DNA of 39,105 nucleotides from an uncultured Verrucomicrobiota bacterium. Its GTDB lineage: Bacteria > Verrucomicrobiota > Verrucomicrobiia > Limisphaerales > UBA9464. A model generated the notes under the pieces. It had not been told where the DNA came from. It was given only the letters and a program-made list of their open reading frames with translations, and made no database searches. This document shows, in pieces, positions 23,610 to 31,996 of this stretch (its first letter is position 1; each line of letters begins with the position of its first letter). The position numbers were made by a program, and so were the translations under genes. The stretch covers positions 1-39,105 of the forward strand of contig CAIVQH010000006.1 of assembly GCA_903907995.1 (NCBI GenBank). The letters run 5' to 3'.

Positions 23610-25394
23610 TCAAGGCATTCGGAGGCGATACAGCCGGGTCGGATTGTTCGTCCATTGCGGGTCGCCGAAGAATGCCGGACCACCCGTGAGGGTGTTGGTG
23701 CTTAGGGGCAGCCAAGCGGGGCTGGAGAGGTCGGTGGCCGCTTCGACGACGAAGGGCAGGCCACCAGTCCCGGTGACGTTAAACCCGAATTTTCCCTCCC
23801 GCACCCCCAAGACGCCATCAGCGGTCACGATTTGGACATCCCACACAGCAGTCGGGTGGCTCGCGAACGTATCGCCCCAGCCGATGGTGCCCGGGCGATA
23901 ATAGACCGTGGTATTGGCGTTGCCGTCGAACTGGTCTTCGGCAGCGCTGGGCGCGTCGCCCTGGAAAAACACCTGTCGCAGGCTGACGCAGTCGGAAAAC
24001 ACCGCGTCCCCGAGTTCGGTGACTCCGGCAGGGATCGTCAACTGGGACAGGCTGGTGCAGTAATAAAACGCCTCGTCACCGATATGCGTCAGGCTGTCGG
24101 GGAGCGTGACATTGGTCAGACCGAAACAGCCGAAGAACGCAAATTCTGCGATGTCCGAGACCCCTTCGGGGATGGTGATCCGGGTCAGGGCGGGGCAGTT
24201 GTAGAACGCCGAATCCGGAATGGCGCTCAGCCCCCGGGACAGCGTGACGTCGGCCAGATGGGTGCAGAAATAACACGCCGAGATGCCGATGTTCGTGACC
24301 CCGTCGGGCATGGTCAGGTTGGTCAGGGCGATGCAATATTGGAACGCCAGGTTGCCAATGCTGGTGAGGCCGGTGCCCAGCCTCAGGCCGGTGAGGAGGG
24401 TGCACTTTTGGAACGCCTCGTCGCCGATGCTGCTGACGCTGTCGGGCAGGCTGACGGCGGTGAGCGCGCGACAATGCTGGAATGCATAGCCACCGATGGC
24501 CGTGACCCCTTCGGGGACCGTGTAGCTGCCCGCCCGATGCAGCGGATACTGGATCAGCAGCGTCCGGGCCTTGTCGAAGAGCACCCCGTCCAGGCTGCTG
24601 TAGTAGGCATTGAGCGATTCCACGGTGACCGCCTGGCAGCCTGAAAAGGCGGAGATGCCGATGCGGGTGACGCTCGCGGGGATCGAGACTCCGGGCAGGA
24701 TGCAATCGATGAACGCCCCGTCGCCAATGCTGTCCAGGTTGCGGCCAAGCGTCACCTCGCTCAGACCGTAACACTCCGCGAAGGACTGGTATCCGAGGCT
24801 GACCACACTGTCTGGAATCACCACGCGCGAGAGGCTCGTGCAGTCCTGAAACGCCTGATCGCCAATGACGATGACGCCCGTGCCCAATCCGACGTTCGTC
24901 AGGCTGCGGCAGTCCATGAACGCCCCGATCCCGAGGTTGGTCACGGAATTGGGAATGCTGACGCCAGCCAGGCCGGTGCAGAACGCGAACGCCCCGTCAC
25001 CGATGTCCGTCAGCCCGTCGGGAAGAGTGACATTGGTCAGGCCATAGCAATCGGAGAACACGTCCGGCTCAATCACCGTCACGCCGGCCGGAATGGTGAA
25101 GCTGGTCAGCCCGTAGCATTCCGCGAACGCCCCGCTGCCAATGCGGATGATATTGGTCCCGAGCCGGATGCCGGTGAGTGCCGAGCTGGCGAAGGCACCG
25201 TCCCCGATGGCCGTGATCGGCAGGCCGTCAATGGTGTCGGGGACCGTCAGCACGGTGTCGGACCCGGCATAGCCCGTGATGGTGATCGCGGTCCCGTCGT
25301 TCGTGTAGCTCAACTGGGCGCGGCTCACGGCCGGCCAGGCCAGCAGCAGCGCCAGCAGGAGACGCGTGAAACCGCGTTGACGGACAATGAACAT
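23610..25394 (-). CDS. Secreted BspA-type leucine-rich repeat protein
   Basis: A 594-residue protein with a signal peptide (to about residue 26, cleaved near VSRAQ). Residues about 30-490 are some eighteen LRR_5 (BspA-like) repeats of about 23 residues, of the type ...IGDGAFxxCxxLTxVxIPxxVTxIG. Similar repeats bind surfaces or other proteins; no catalytic site is seen. The last 60 residues (from about 535) form a beta-rich domain ending in TRLYRLRMP that resembles the ends of other secreted proteins in this window. The 190 bp between this gene and fliO hold the sigma-54-like site; the gene itself is unlikely to be flagellar. Confidence 0.88.
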   Translation of the reverse strand: MFIVRQRGFTRLLLALLLAWPAVSRAQLSYTNDGTAITITGYAGSDTVLTVPDTIDGLPITAIGDGAFASSALTGIRLGTNIIRIGSGAFAECYGLTSFTIPAGVTVIEPDVFSDCYGLTNVTLPDGLTDIGDGAFAFCTGLAGVSIPNSVTNLGIGAFMDCRSLTNVGLGTGVIVIGDQAFQDCTSLSRVVIPDSVVSLGYQSFAECYGLSEVTLGRNLDSIGDGAFIDCILPGVSIPASVTRIGISAFSGCQAVTVESLNAYYSSLDGVLFDKARTLLIQYPLHRAGSYTVPEGVTAIGGYAFQHCRALTAVSLPDSVSSIGDEAFQKCTLLTGLRLGTGLTSIGNLAFQYCIALTNLTMPDGVTNIGISACYFCTHLADVTLSRGLSAIPDSAFYNCPALTRITIPEGVSDIAEFAFFGCFGLTNVTLPDSLTHIGDEAFYYCTSLSQLTIPAGVTELGDAVFSDCVSLRQVFFQGDAPSAAEDQFDGNANTTVYYRPGTIGWGDTFASHPTAVWDVQIVTADGVLGVREGKFGFNVTGTGGLPFVVEAATDLSSPAWLPLSTNTLTGGPAFFGDPQWTNNPTRLYRLRMP

Positions 25395-25432
25395 CGGCGG
25401 CAGGAAAGCCTGCGGGCGTCTCCGGTCGCGGT

Positions 25433-28400
25433 TTACTGTGCCGGCGCCTGGCTGACCAGCCGGGCGTATTGACTGGAGCCGGTCGTCGGGATACTGACGG
25501 TGTTCTGGTCACCGTTCGTGGTGGGGGCGGGGCCAAGGGTCCAGGTGGCGTCCGGCGCGAGGCTGTCGGCAAGTTCGAGATAGAAATTGCCACCGTTGGC
25601 CGAGGCCGCATTGAAGGTCCAGGAAAAGACAATCGTGTCATTCTGACTCGACGCCTGCAGGGCCGGCGCGGTCCCGACGAGGCTGTCAATCCACGCCGCC
25701 AGGAGGTCGTGCGCGGCCGTATCGATCTCGTTGCGGGCCAGTGGGGGCATCTTGATGAGAGGGGCGTTGGTGCCCACCCGTTGCCAGATGGCGGAGCGCA
25801 ACTGATCGCCCGGCGTGACGACATGGGTGCCGCCCACACCGAGATCGGCAATGACCGTGCCATTGATGATGCCGGAACTCGCCAACGGGGTGGTGAAGCG
25901 GGCGTCGAAATTCGCGCGCACGCCGCCCGGTTGGTGGCAGTAGGCGCAGTTGACATCGAGGAATGAGCGGGCGCGCAGATCCAGCGACGAGGTTGTATCC
26001 GTCACCGGCACCACGACGGGGTAGGTGGAGAGCGCAGCCTCGTCCAGGGCCGGATAAAACAGGCCGACCGAGTTCAGGGTGCGGAGCTGGTTGTCGGTTT
26101 CACCGCTGCCGGTGTACAGCAGGTCGCCATTGAGCTGGCGGGTCTTGGACGCGCCGAGAACTCCGCCGGCTTGCGGGGTATGGCAGGTGATGCAGTCGGT
26201 GCGGCTGGGGTAATACCACTGCTGCGTGCGCACGCCCGTGGCCGTCGTAATGACGATGTCTTCCGTCTGGCTGCTGGTGATCAGGTCGGCATCGCTGTAG
26301 TCGGGCCGCCAGCGGTACGTGGCGCCAAAGACGACACCATTGGTCGAGTTGACCAGGAGGCGGGTTTCGAGGCGGCGGAAAGAAGCCGGGTCGGTTTCGT
26401 TGGTCTGCAGGTCGAAGTGCTTCACAAACACGGAGCCGGCCGGGTAGACCCAGTTGGTGTCCGCCGAAAACTGGATCTGCTGCGCGGGCCGGAGCGCACC
26501 GCCGTCATAAGGCACCACCAGCCACCGCAGCTTGCGGGCCCCATCCGACCAGAACGGCGAATTGACCGTGTAAGGAATCAGGCCGGTGGCCGGCGCGAGA
26601 GTTGTGACGTCGAAGAACGTGCCGGTCTGGGAGAGCAATGGCGGCATGGGCGAGTTGCCATCGGTGGGCAGGCTGAGATAGGGCTGGGCTTGCGGACGCG
26701 TCGTGAGCCCGAAACGGCGTCCGCTGCCGGCCGTAACACTGACGGTGACGGTGGCGGACTTGTTCGTGGCACCCCGGTCGTCGGTTGCCACCGCGCTCAG
26801 GCTGTGGAAGCCGACGGCCAGCCGGGGGACCGTCAGCGTATAGGGGGCGTTGGTCAGTGTGCCCACCGCGGAAGTTCCATCGTAGAAGACGACTTTGGCG
26901 ACCTGTCCGTCGGCATCGGTCGCGGCGGCGGTGACCGTCACGCTGGCCGGGCCGGCGACCGTGAAGCCGGGCGATGGGGAGGTAATGGCGACGGAGGGCG
27001 CCTGGTTTGGCAGGTAGAGCTGGCTGGTGGGAATGATTGTCTGGGTCGTCGAGGGGCTGCTCCAGGCCAGCTTGGCGACGGCTCCGCCGCCGTTTTCATA
27101 ATATTCCATGCGGATGTCATAAAATTTACCGGCCTGGAGGGCGATGGTGCCGGTCCAGTCGGTCGGCCCCTGGTCGATCCACTCGTCGATGATCTTCTGG
27201 CCGTTGACATAGAGGCGCACGCCATCGTCCGAGGTCGTGGTGAAGGTATAGGTCTCGCTAAACTGGGCCTCCACCTGTCCGGTCCAGCGCACGGTGAACG
27301 TGTCGACCGAAATCTTCGGGTCGGGTGAGCCGTTGCCCCAGTCGAAGTTCACCGTGGGATCCGTCCGCACCAGGGTGGCGGTGCCGTTGAACGTCTGGGC
27401 CTGATTGGAGAAATACTCGCCCTGCAATCCCTTGCCCGTGCCCACCGAGTTGCTGTTGAAGAACGTGGCGGTAACGACTTCGCTGTCGGCATAGCCGAGC
27501 TTGAAAGCCTGGACCTTGAGGGCGGTGGTGGCCGTCAGGGTGATCGGCCCCGCATAGAGCGTCGAGGTGGAGGTCGGGAGGGTGCCATCGGTGGTGTAGC
27601 GGAGGTCCGTGCCCGGCGTTGGATCGGACAGGGTGACCTGGACCGAGTTCTGGAAGACGCCCCCGTTGGGCGAAATCACCGGGGCGGCGACCCATTGGCC
27701 GTGGCCATAGACCGCGAGGGAGTTGGCGGTGCCGACAAAGACCTTGCCATTCGCGACCGTCGGCGTTGTGAACTTCACCGCCGGTCCGGGCACGTCGCGA
27801 TTGCCCATCTGCGCGCTGTTGTAGAGCTCCTTGGTGAGGTTTTCGGCGTCGTAAGCGTGCAGGACGGACGGGCCGCGGCTGCCGTAGGCCCCAAAGTCGA
27901 TCGCCCAGGCGATGCCATTCGTGTCGCCATCCGCCGAGATGCTGGGCGTGCCGGCGGGATAGCCGAAGCCGTTGCCGGTCTGGCTCTGGACGCTGCCGGT
28001 CAGCTTGCCGCTGGCAAAGGGCAGCATCTTCATCGCGTCGCCCGAGCCGATGAAGTACATCCGCTTTTTGTAATAGGCCGGCGTTCCCCACGTGCCGGCG
28101 ATCACGCCGGGCAGGGACTGCACAATCTGCGAGTCGCTGTTCGCCTGGAAATGGCCGAGATTGTCCCGGTCGAGAATGTAGATCTTGCCCTCCTTGCCGG
28201 CACCGACGCAGAGGTGGGGATGGGCCACGCTGCCCACCTCGTCGGGCAGGACGACCACGCCGCCGGAGCCGAGGTCGGCGTCGGCGGAATTGAGCGCGTC
28301 CTGGTTGAACGGGGTGAAGTAGTCGGTCAGTGCGAGATTCGTGCCTCCGGTCGTCAGCTTGAGGAAGCTGTCGCCGTAGCTCTTCGAGGCGGCGCTGAAC

Positions 28401-29386
28401 GTGCCATTGCCCGTGATGACGTACATGTTCCCGTCGGCATCCACTGCCGGCCCGAGGCCGCCCATCCAGATGCCGCCCAGACCGCCATTGGGCGTCGTGT
28501 TGTACACCTGGACCTGCTGGAGCGTCACGGAGTCATAGGCCAGTATCCAGCCATGGTAGGGCCCGTTGTCTCCGTGGGAGGCAAAGGCGATGTAAACCAG
28601 CGGGTTGGTCTGGCCGGCCGGTTGGAACAGGACCAGGCCGGGCCGGTTCATCTGCCGCAACGGGTTGAAGGGCACCGAGCCCGCGCCGTTGTTGCCGTCG
28701 CCAGTCCCTTTCACGGTGGCCGTGATGACCACCGGGCTGCCCGGACGCTCCGCGCCGGTCGTCACGCCCAGCGCGTGCAGGCGGTGCACATATTTCGTCC
28801 CCGGCTCCTTGGTCTTCACCTCCACGTAGATCGTGCCTGCGTTCGCATCGATGGTGGGCGTGCTGGTGATGCCGATTTCCGGCACGATGTCGCTGCTGCC
28901 CACGTCCCCGCTCGGCACCGTGGTGACGCCGGCGGCGGCGTTCAGAAAGCTGACCTGCCAGAGCGGCTGGGCGTTGGCACCGGCCGAGTCATTGGCGTCG
29001 AAGGCGTAGAGGCTGTCGTGTTCCGTGGCCACGAAGACCACGTCATGCACGCCCTTGCCCGGCACGTTCACGCCCGTGAGCACCAGCGGCTGGGCATAGA
29101 CATAGCCGTCCACGTTGCGGCTGAAGAGCTTGCCAAAGCCGGTGGCATTGACATTCGCCGGCGTCAGCTGGGTTTCGGCGAGGTTCGCACCATGCCGCAT
29201 CAGGTCGTAGTGATGCATCAGCACGTTGACCTGCCCCTGCGCCAGCGGCGTGAACAGCAGCAGCCCCAGCAGTGCCAAAGCCGTTCCGCTCCAGGAACTT
29301 GAGGTGCAGGAGCCCGACGAAGGGGCGGTGGATCGCGAATCCATCATGCCTGCGCGGGTGGCAATCGACGAAAGAGGGAGGGCCAT
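25433..29386 (-). CDS. Multidomain secreted quinoprotein-like propeller with PA14 and diheme cytochrome c module
   Basis: A 1317-residue mosaic protein. Domains in order: a signal region (to about residue 51, AQGQV); a PQQ-like beta-propeller (about 55-555; DSLYAFDAND, GKEGKIYILDRDNLG); a chitobiase-C/Fn3-like domain (about 560-640; ISPNGGVFQNSVQVTLS, RYTTDGTLPT); PA14 (about 654-785; GLQGEYFSN, TTSDDGVRLYVNG), probably for carbohydrate binding; an Ig-like domain (about 793-885); a diheme cytochrome module with CITCH (near 1066) and CAYCH (near 1148); and a beta-rich tail. The diheme part matches that of the gene at 4883-7396, with FWSDGARKLRW, VFVKHFDL and YPSRTDC. Likely an extracytoplasmic oxidoreductase; substrate unknown. 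ATGs near 29347 are alternative starts. Confidence 0.85.
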   Translation of the reverse strand: MALPLSSIATRAGMMDSRSTAPSSGSCTSSSWSGTALALLGLLLFTPLAQGQVNVLMHHYDLMRHGANLAETQLTPANVNATGFGKLFSRNVDGYVYAQPLVLTGVNVPGKGVHDVVFVATEHDSLYAFDANDSAGANAQPLWQVSFLNAAAGVTTVPSGDVGSSDIVPEIGITSTPTIDANAGTIYVEVKTKEPGTKYVHRLHALGVTTGAERPGSPVVITATVKGTGDGNNGAGSVPFNPLRQMNRPGLVLFQPAGQTNPLVYIAFASHGDNGPYHGWILAYDSVTLQQVQVYNTTPNGGLGGIWMGGLGPAVDADGNMYVITGNGTFSAASKSYGDSFLKLTTGGTNLALTDYFTPFNQDALNSADADLGSGGVVVLPDEVGSVAHPHLCVGAGKEGKIYILDRDNLGHFQANSDSQIVQSLPGVIAGTWGTPAYYKKRMYFIGSGDAMKMLPFASGKLTGSVQSQTGNGFGYPAGTPSISADGDTNGIAWAIDFGAYGSRGPSVLHAYDAENLTKELYNSAQMGNRDVPGPAVKFTTPTVANGKVFVGTANSLAVYGHGQWVAAPVISPNGGVFQNSVQVTLSDPTPGTDLRYTTDGTLPTSTSTLYAGPITLTATTALKVQAFKLGYADSEVVTATFFNSNSVGTGKGLQGEYFSNQAQTFNGTATLVRTDPTVNFDWGNGSPDPKISVDTFTVRWTGQVEAQFSETYTFTTTSDDGVRLYVNGQKIIDEWIDQGPTDWTGTIALQAGKFYDIRMEYYENGGGAVAKLAWSSPSTTQTIIPTSQLYLPNQAPSVAITSPSPGFTVAGPASVTVTAAATDADGQVAKVVFYDGTSAVGTLTNAPYTLTVPRLAVGFHSLSAVATDDRGATNKSATVTVSVTAGSGRRFGLTTRPQAQPYLSLPTDGNSPMPPLLSQTGTFFDVTTLAPATGLIPYTVNSPFWSDGARKLRWLVVPYDGGALRPAQQIQFSADTNWVYPAGSVFVKHFDLQTNETDPASFRRLETRLLVNSTNGVVFGATYRWRPDYSDADLITSSQTEDIVITTATGVRTQQWYYPSRTDCITCHTPQAGGVLGASKTRQLNGDLLYTGSGETDNQLRTLNSVGLFYPALDEAALSTYPVVVPVTDTTSSLDLRARSFLDVNCAYCHQPGGVRANFDARFTTPLASSGIINGTVIADLGVGGTHVVTPGDQLRSAIWQRVGTNAPLIKMPPLARNEIDTAAHDLLAAWIDSLVGTAPALQASSQNDTIVFSWTFNAASANGGNFYLELADSLAPDATWTLGPAPTTNGDQNTVSIPTTGSSQYARLVSQAPAQ

Positions 29387-29509
29387 GTTGAGAAGCTAAG
29401 CAATGGCGGGGCCAAATGGGCATGACAATCTCGTAACTTTTCCCGCTGATTTCGCCCTGCGGCTCGACTTGGCAATGTGAAGTGAGCCAGCGCGCTTCCC
29501 GCCAAACGC

Positions 29510-30649
29510 CTATCTTGATGATGAGGGCTTGGCCGCCGATACCCCGGCAGCGGCGACCTTTTCACTGCTGGCAAAGCCCAAGACCGCCCACGCGCTGCCG
29601 CCGCCAATGATGGGAATGAGACTCTCAGATCCCGCGCCGCCCGGCTTCGTGGGGCGGGAGGTCATGGGCCAGGAACCATCCTTGCGCTGGGTTTTGACGA
29701 GGAAGGCGCGACCGCGCTGGATCAGAGGGTCTGTTACTGAAAGACCGCTCTGACTCAGCGCGTAGAGGGCTTGGCCGGTGGCCCAGGCGTCGCTCGGGCC
29801 GCCGGCGGTCTGGCTCCAGCCGCCGTTTCGGTTCTGACGCTTCTGGATGAGGCGGGCGAGGGGAGCCCATTCCGTTTGGGGCCGCCCCAAGCGGGTCCAC
29901 AGCACCAACCGAAGGGCGACCGACTGCGGGTCGTTATCGCTATCGGTGGCCTTCAACCACTTGACGGCTTTGTCCACCGCAGCCCGGGCGGTGCCGTCTC
30001 CCGAATTGGCCGAGGGGAGCAGGGCCAGGCAGGCCAGGGCGGTCATCGTCTCATCGGAGTGCGACAAAATCGGCGGACGCGTATCGGGCCAGGCGGACCA
30101 GGAACCGTTCTCTGTCTGATCCGCCTTCACGGTATCGAGCAGGCGGCTTCGGGCCTCGCGCTGCACAGAGTTGAGGCCAGGAACGGAGTTCAGCCCGAGT
30201 GAGTAATAGATCGCCTTGGGGTTGAGGGCCTTGGGTGCGGCGGCGGGCCGCTCGTAGTTGAACTTGCCCGCGCCCGCTTCGGTCAGCCAGCGGGTCATGT
30301 CCGCCAAGACCGCTTCATCGACGGCGTACCTGTGCAGCTTCGCCTCATTCATCGACCAGACAACGAGCGCCGCGTGATGGCAGGAGGAGCAATTGTGTTC
30401 CTCCTTCCAAGCCACCGCGTTGCGCGCAAGGAACGAAAGGCCAAGATTGATCGCCTGGGGCACTGACGTGGTCTTGGCATCTCGCGCTTGAACCGTGGCC
30501 CATCCCGACAGGCTGTTTAGGAGGCAAACCGCTGCCAACACGCGGCACCGGCCAATGAAACGGGGCAGTGCATCGGCGCCCGCCGCCAAAGAACCGCAGC
30601 GGAGATTCCTGAAAAGCTGGCGAAAGCGGATGGTGAAGGTATGGATCAT
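29510..30649 (-). CDS. Squalene-cyclase/prenyltransferase-like toroid protein with a CxxCH motif
   Basis: About 379 residues from ATG 30647-30649; the frame is open upstream (ATG at 30697, TTG at 30721), but those residues are not signal-like. A long N-terminal region with a hydrophobic stretch (VLAAVCLLNSLSGWA) suggests export. Next comes a heme-type motif CSSCH at about 87-91 (EHNCSSCHHAALVVW), then an alpha/alpha-toroid with repeats such as QTENGSWSAWP, QNRNGGWSQT and QRKDGSWPMTS, as in terpene cyclases and prenyltransferases. The acidic DxDD motif of squalene-hopene cyclase is not seen, so enzyme activity is doubtful. Best label: toroid protein possibly carrying heme. It lies upstream of the diheme mosaic gene on the same strand. 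Confidence 0.75.
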   Translation of the reverse strand: MIHTFTIRFRQLFRNLRCGSLAAGADALPRFIGRCRVLAAVCLLNSLSGWATVQARDAKTTSVPQAINLGLSFLARNAVAWKEEHNCSSCHHAALVVWSMNEAKLHRYAVDEAVLADMTRWLTEAGAGKFNYERPAAAPKALNPKAIYYSLGLNSVPGLNSVQREARSRLLDTVKADQTENGSWSAWPDTRPPILSHSDETMTALACLALLPSANSGDGTARAAVDKAVKWLKATDSDNDPQSVALRLVLWTRLGRPQTEWAPLARLIQKRQNRNGGWSQTAGGPSDAWATGQALYALSQSGLSVTDPLIQRGRAFLVKTQRKDGSWPMTSRPTKPGGAGSESLIPIIGGGSAWAVLGFASSEKVAAAGVSAAKPSSSR

Positions 30650-30773
30650 GGCTTCGATGCCTGGTTGAGCATGGCCACTGTCATGCTCAGCATCCATTTT
30701 AGATCCAAGAGTCTCCCACAAGGCCCCTTTTGAAAAGGGCGCATCTTTCCATCGTCGCTCCGGCGGATGATAC

Positions 30774-30849
30774 GGAGCGCGGATGGTCTCATCCGCGTGG
30801 CCACGCCGTCAGGATATGGCCGCCTCGCGGACGAGACCGTCCGCGCTCC
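30774..30849. repeat. Pair of inverted palindromic units (REP/BIME-like)
   Basis: Two 24-base arms (30774-30797 and 30826-30849) are inverted copies, matching at 22 of 24 bases with a 28-base spacer. Each arm is also a hairpin: CGCGGATG with CATCCGCG around GTCT, and CGCGGACG with CGTCCGCG around AGAC. The two differences between the arms are compensatory within each hairpin. This layout is like the paired REP units (BIMEs) of other bacteria. Confidence 0.7.
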
Positions 30850-30946
30850 TTTTCTATGCCATCGCCTTCTTTTCCCGGTTCGGAATTCGCACGGATAGAA
30901 ACAAAACATAGGACTTCCAGGCTGAAAAGATGTGCGCCCTTCGGAG

Positions 30947-31170
30947 GGCCAAAGGCCCGGCCACAAGCCAGCCCAGGGCAAGCCGGACGAAGTCCGTCGC
31001 CGCCCTGGGTTCAGGGCCCCAATGGTTAAAGCCCTGTAGGGGCGGCCCAACCAACCCATCCAGGCGGTTTGTGTCGCTCCTTCAGAGCTGGACCGATTTT
31101 CCGTCTATCACCCAAGGCGTCGCTCGTGCCTCGCTTTGCCTTGGGCTGGCTTGTGGCCAGGCCTTTGGCC
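30947..31170. repeat. 35-bp inverted repeat enclosing a nested hairpin
   Basis: Arms 30947-30981 and 31136-31170 are inverted copies matching at 33 of 35 bases, 154 bp apart. Inside, CCCAGGGC (30972-30979) pairs with GCCCTGGG (31002-31009), and CGGAC with GTCCG around GAA (about 30984-30996) makes a small inner hairpin. No reading frame is convincing. The right arm ends 26 bp from the stop of the NDT/TIR-like gene. It may be a remnant of a small mobile element or a repeat family of this genome. Confidence 0.65.
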
Positions 31171-31195
31171 TTCAGCGGTGACAGGTGCTCATCGC

Positions 31196-31972
31196 TCAAG
31201 ATTTCGGGCTTTTACCGGTCATTGCTTCGAGGCGTTTTTCCAGCAACTCCTTGAATTGGGTAAGGTTGCGGTACTCGGGAACGTTATGAACGGAGAGGTC
31301 AAAATGGAGCTTGGTTCCTTCCTTGCGGTACAAAATTGGACGTTTACCGCGGGCATGGGCGTAGCCGACCTCGTAATAAACATTGGGTCGCTCGCCGGTC
31401 AGGTCAGCGATCAGGTATTCTGAGTTCCGAATATGCTCCAAGACGACGTCCGTGATTCGGTCCTGATGCTCAACATCGTCGGCACGCAATGCCTTAATTC
31501 CAAAACAAGCACAAACCTCCTTGATCGTATGGCAAGTGTCTTCGAGTTCAGGACGCGCCTTGTCCATCCACATCATGATGAATGCGGTATTTGGGCGATA
31601 ACTTTGAATTAGCTCATCGCTAATTGCTAAGGCTCTTGGTGTGGGAGGAGCCGCCGAATGAACCAAACGAATTGCATAATCAAGTACATTAATAGCGAGG
31701 TCTGCACGTGGCGGATCTTGCAATAAATATTCCAACCTTCCGCAGAGGCCATCCCTTACCTCAAGGAGATGATCTTCAGTATAAATAGTGTTCGGTAATA
31801 CCTCCTTGAACACATCATTGAACCATTTTCTAGCCTCTAAATCCAAGTCAGCTACCAACTGCTTTTGCTCGGCTACAGCAAGTCCTTTTGCGTCAGCAGC
31901 GCACTTTTCAACGCGATTACGGAACTGTTCTCCTCTGGCGAGGATTTCCGGATAATGGCTTTTCGAAGACAT
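31196..31972 (-). CDS. Nucleoside 2-deoxyribosyltransferase/TIR-like protein with helical N-terminus
   Basis: About 258 residues from the ATG at 31970-31972; a TTG four codons upstream is less likely. The first 120 residues look helical and are not recognised. The C-terminal part (about 125-245) has a Rossmann-like fold: TAFIMMWMD, then IRNSEYLIADLTGERPNVYY, then EVGYAHARGKRPILY. The NVYYE(V/L)GYAHA block is the nucleoside deoxyribosyltransferase/TIR-like signature, and its Glu is the likely catalytic residue. Related domains act on NAD or nucleosides, some in phage defence. The gene is visibly AT-richer than its neighbours and follows moxR by 24 bp, which suggests transfer. Stand-alone effector or housekeeping enzyme cannot be decided. 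Confidence 0.72.
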   Translation of the reverse strand: MSSKSHYPEILARGEQFRNRVEKCAADAKGLAVAEQKQLVADLDLEARKWFNDVFKEVLPNTIYTEDHLLEVRDGLCGRLEYLLQDPPRADLAINVLDYAIRLVHSAAPPTPRALAISDELIQSYRPNTAFIMMWMDKARPELEDTCHTIKEVCACFGIKALRADDVEHQDRITDVVLEHIRNSEYLIADLTGERPNVYYEVGYAHARGKRPILYRKEGTKLHFDLSVHNVPEYRNLTQFKELLEKRLEAMTGKSPKS

Positions 31973-31996
31973 CCGATCTAACAATATCTATCGAGT

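Larger units (their letters stand above)
30650..31195. other. Gene-free repeat-rich region
   Basis: No credible gene is seen in these 546 bp. They hold a small palindrome CCCTTT-TGA-AAAGGG at 30725-30739, the REP/BIME-like pair and the 35-bp inverted repeat. Open frames here are short, overlap each other and follow the repeats. Confidence 0.6.

Noticed and set aside
27695-29302. 535-residue open frame on the plus strand
   Set aside because: It is antisense to the propeller part of the diheme mosaic gene; no motif or signal is seen.
30774-31170. CRISPR array
   Set aside because: The repeats are inverted pairs of different length, not direct repeats with regular spacers.
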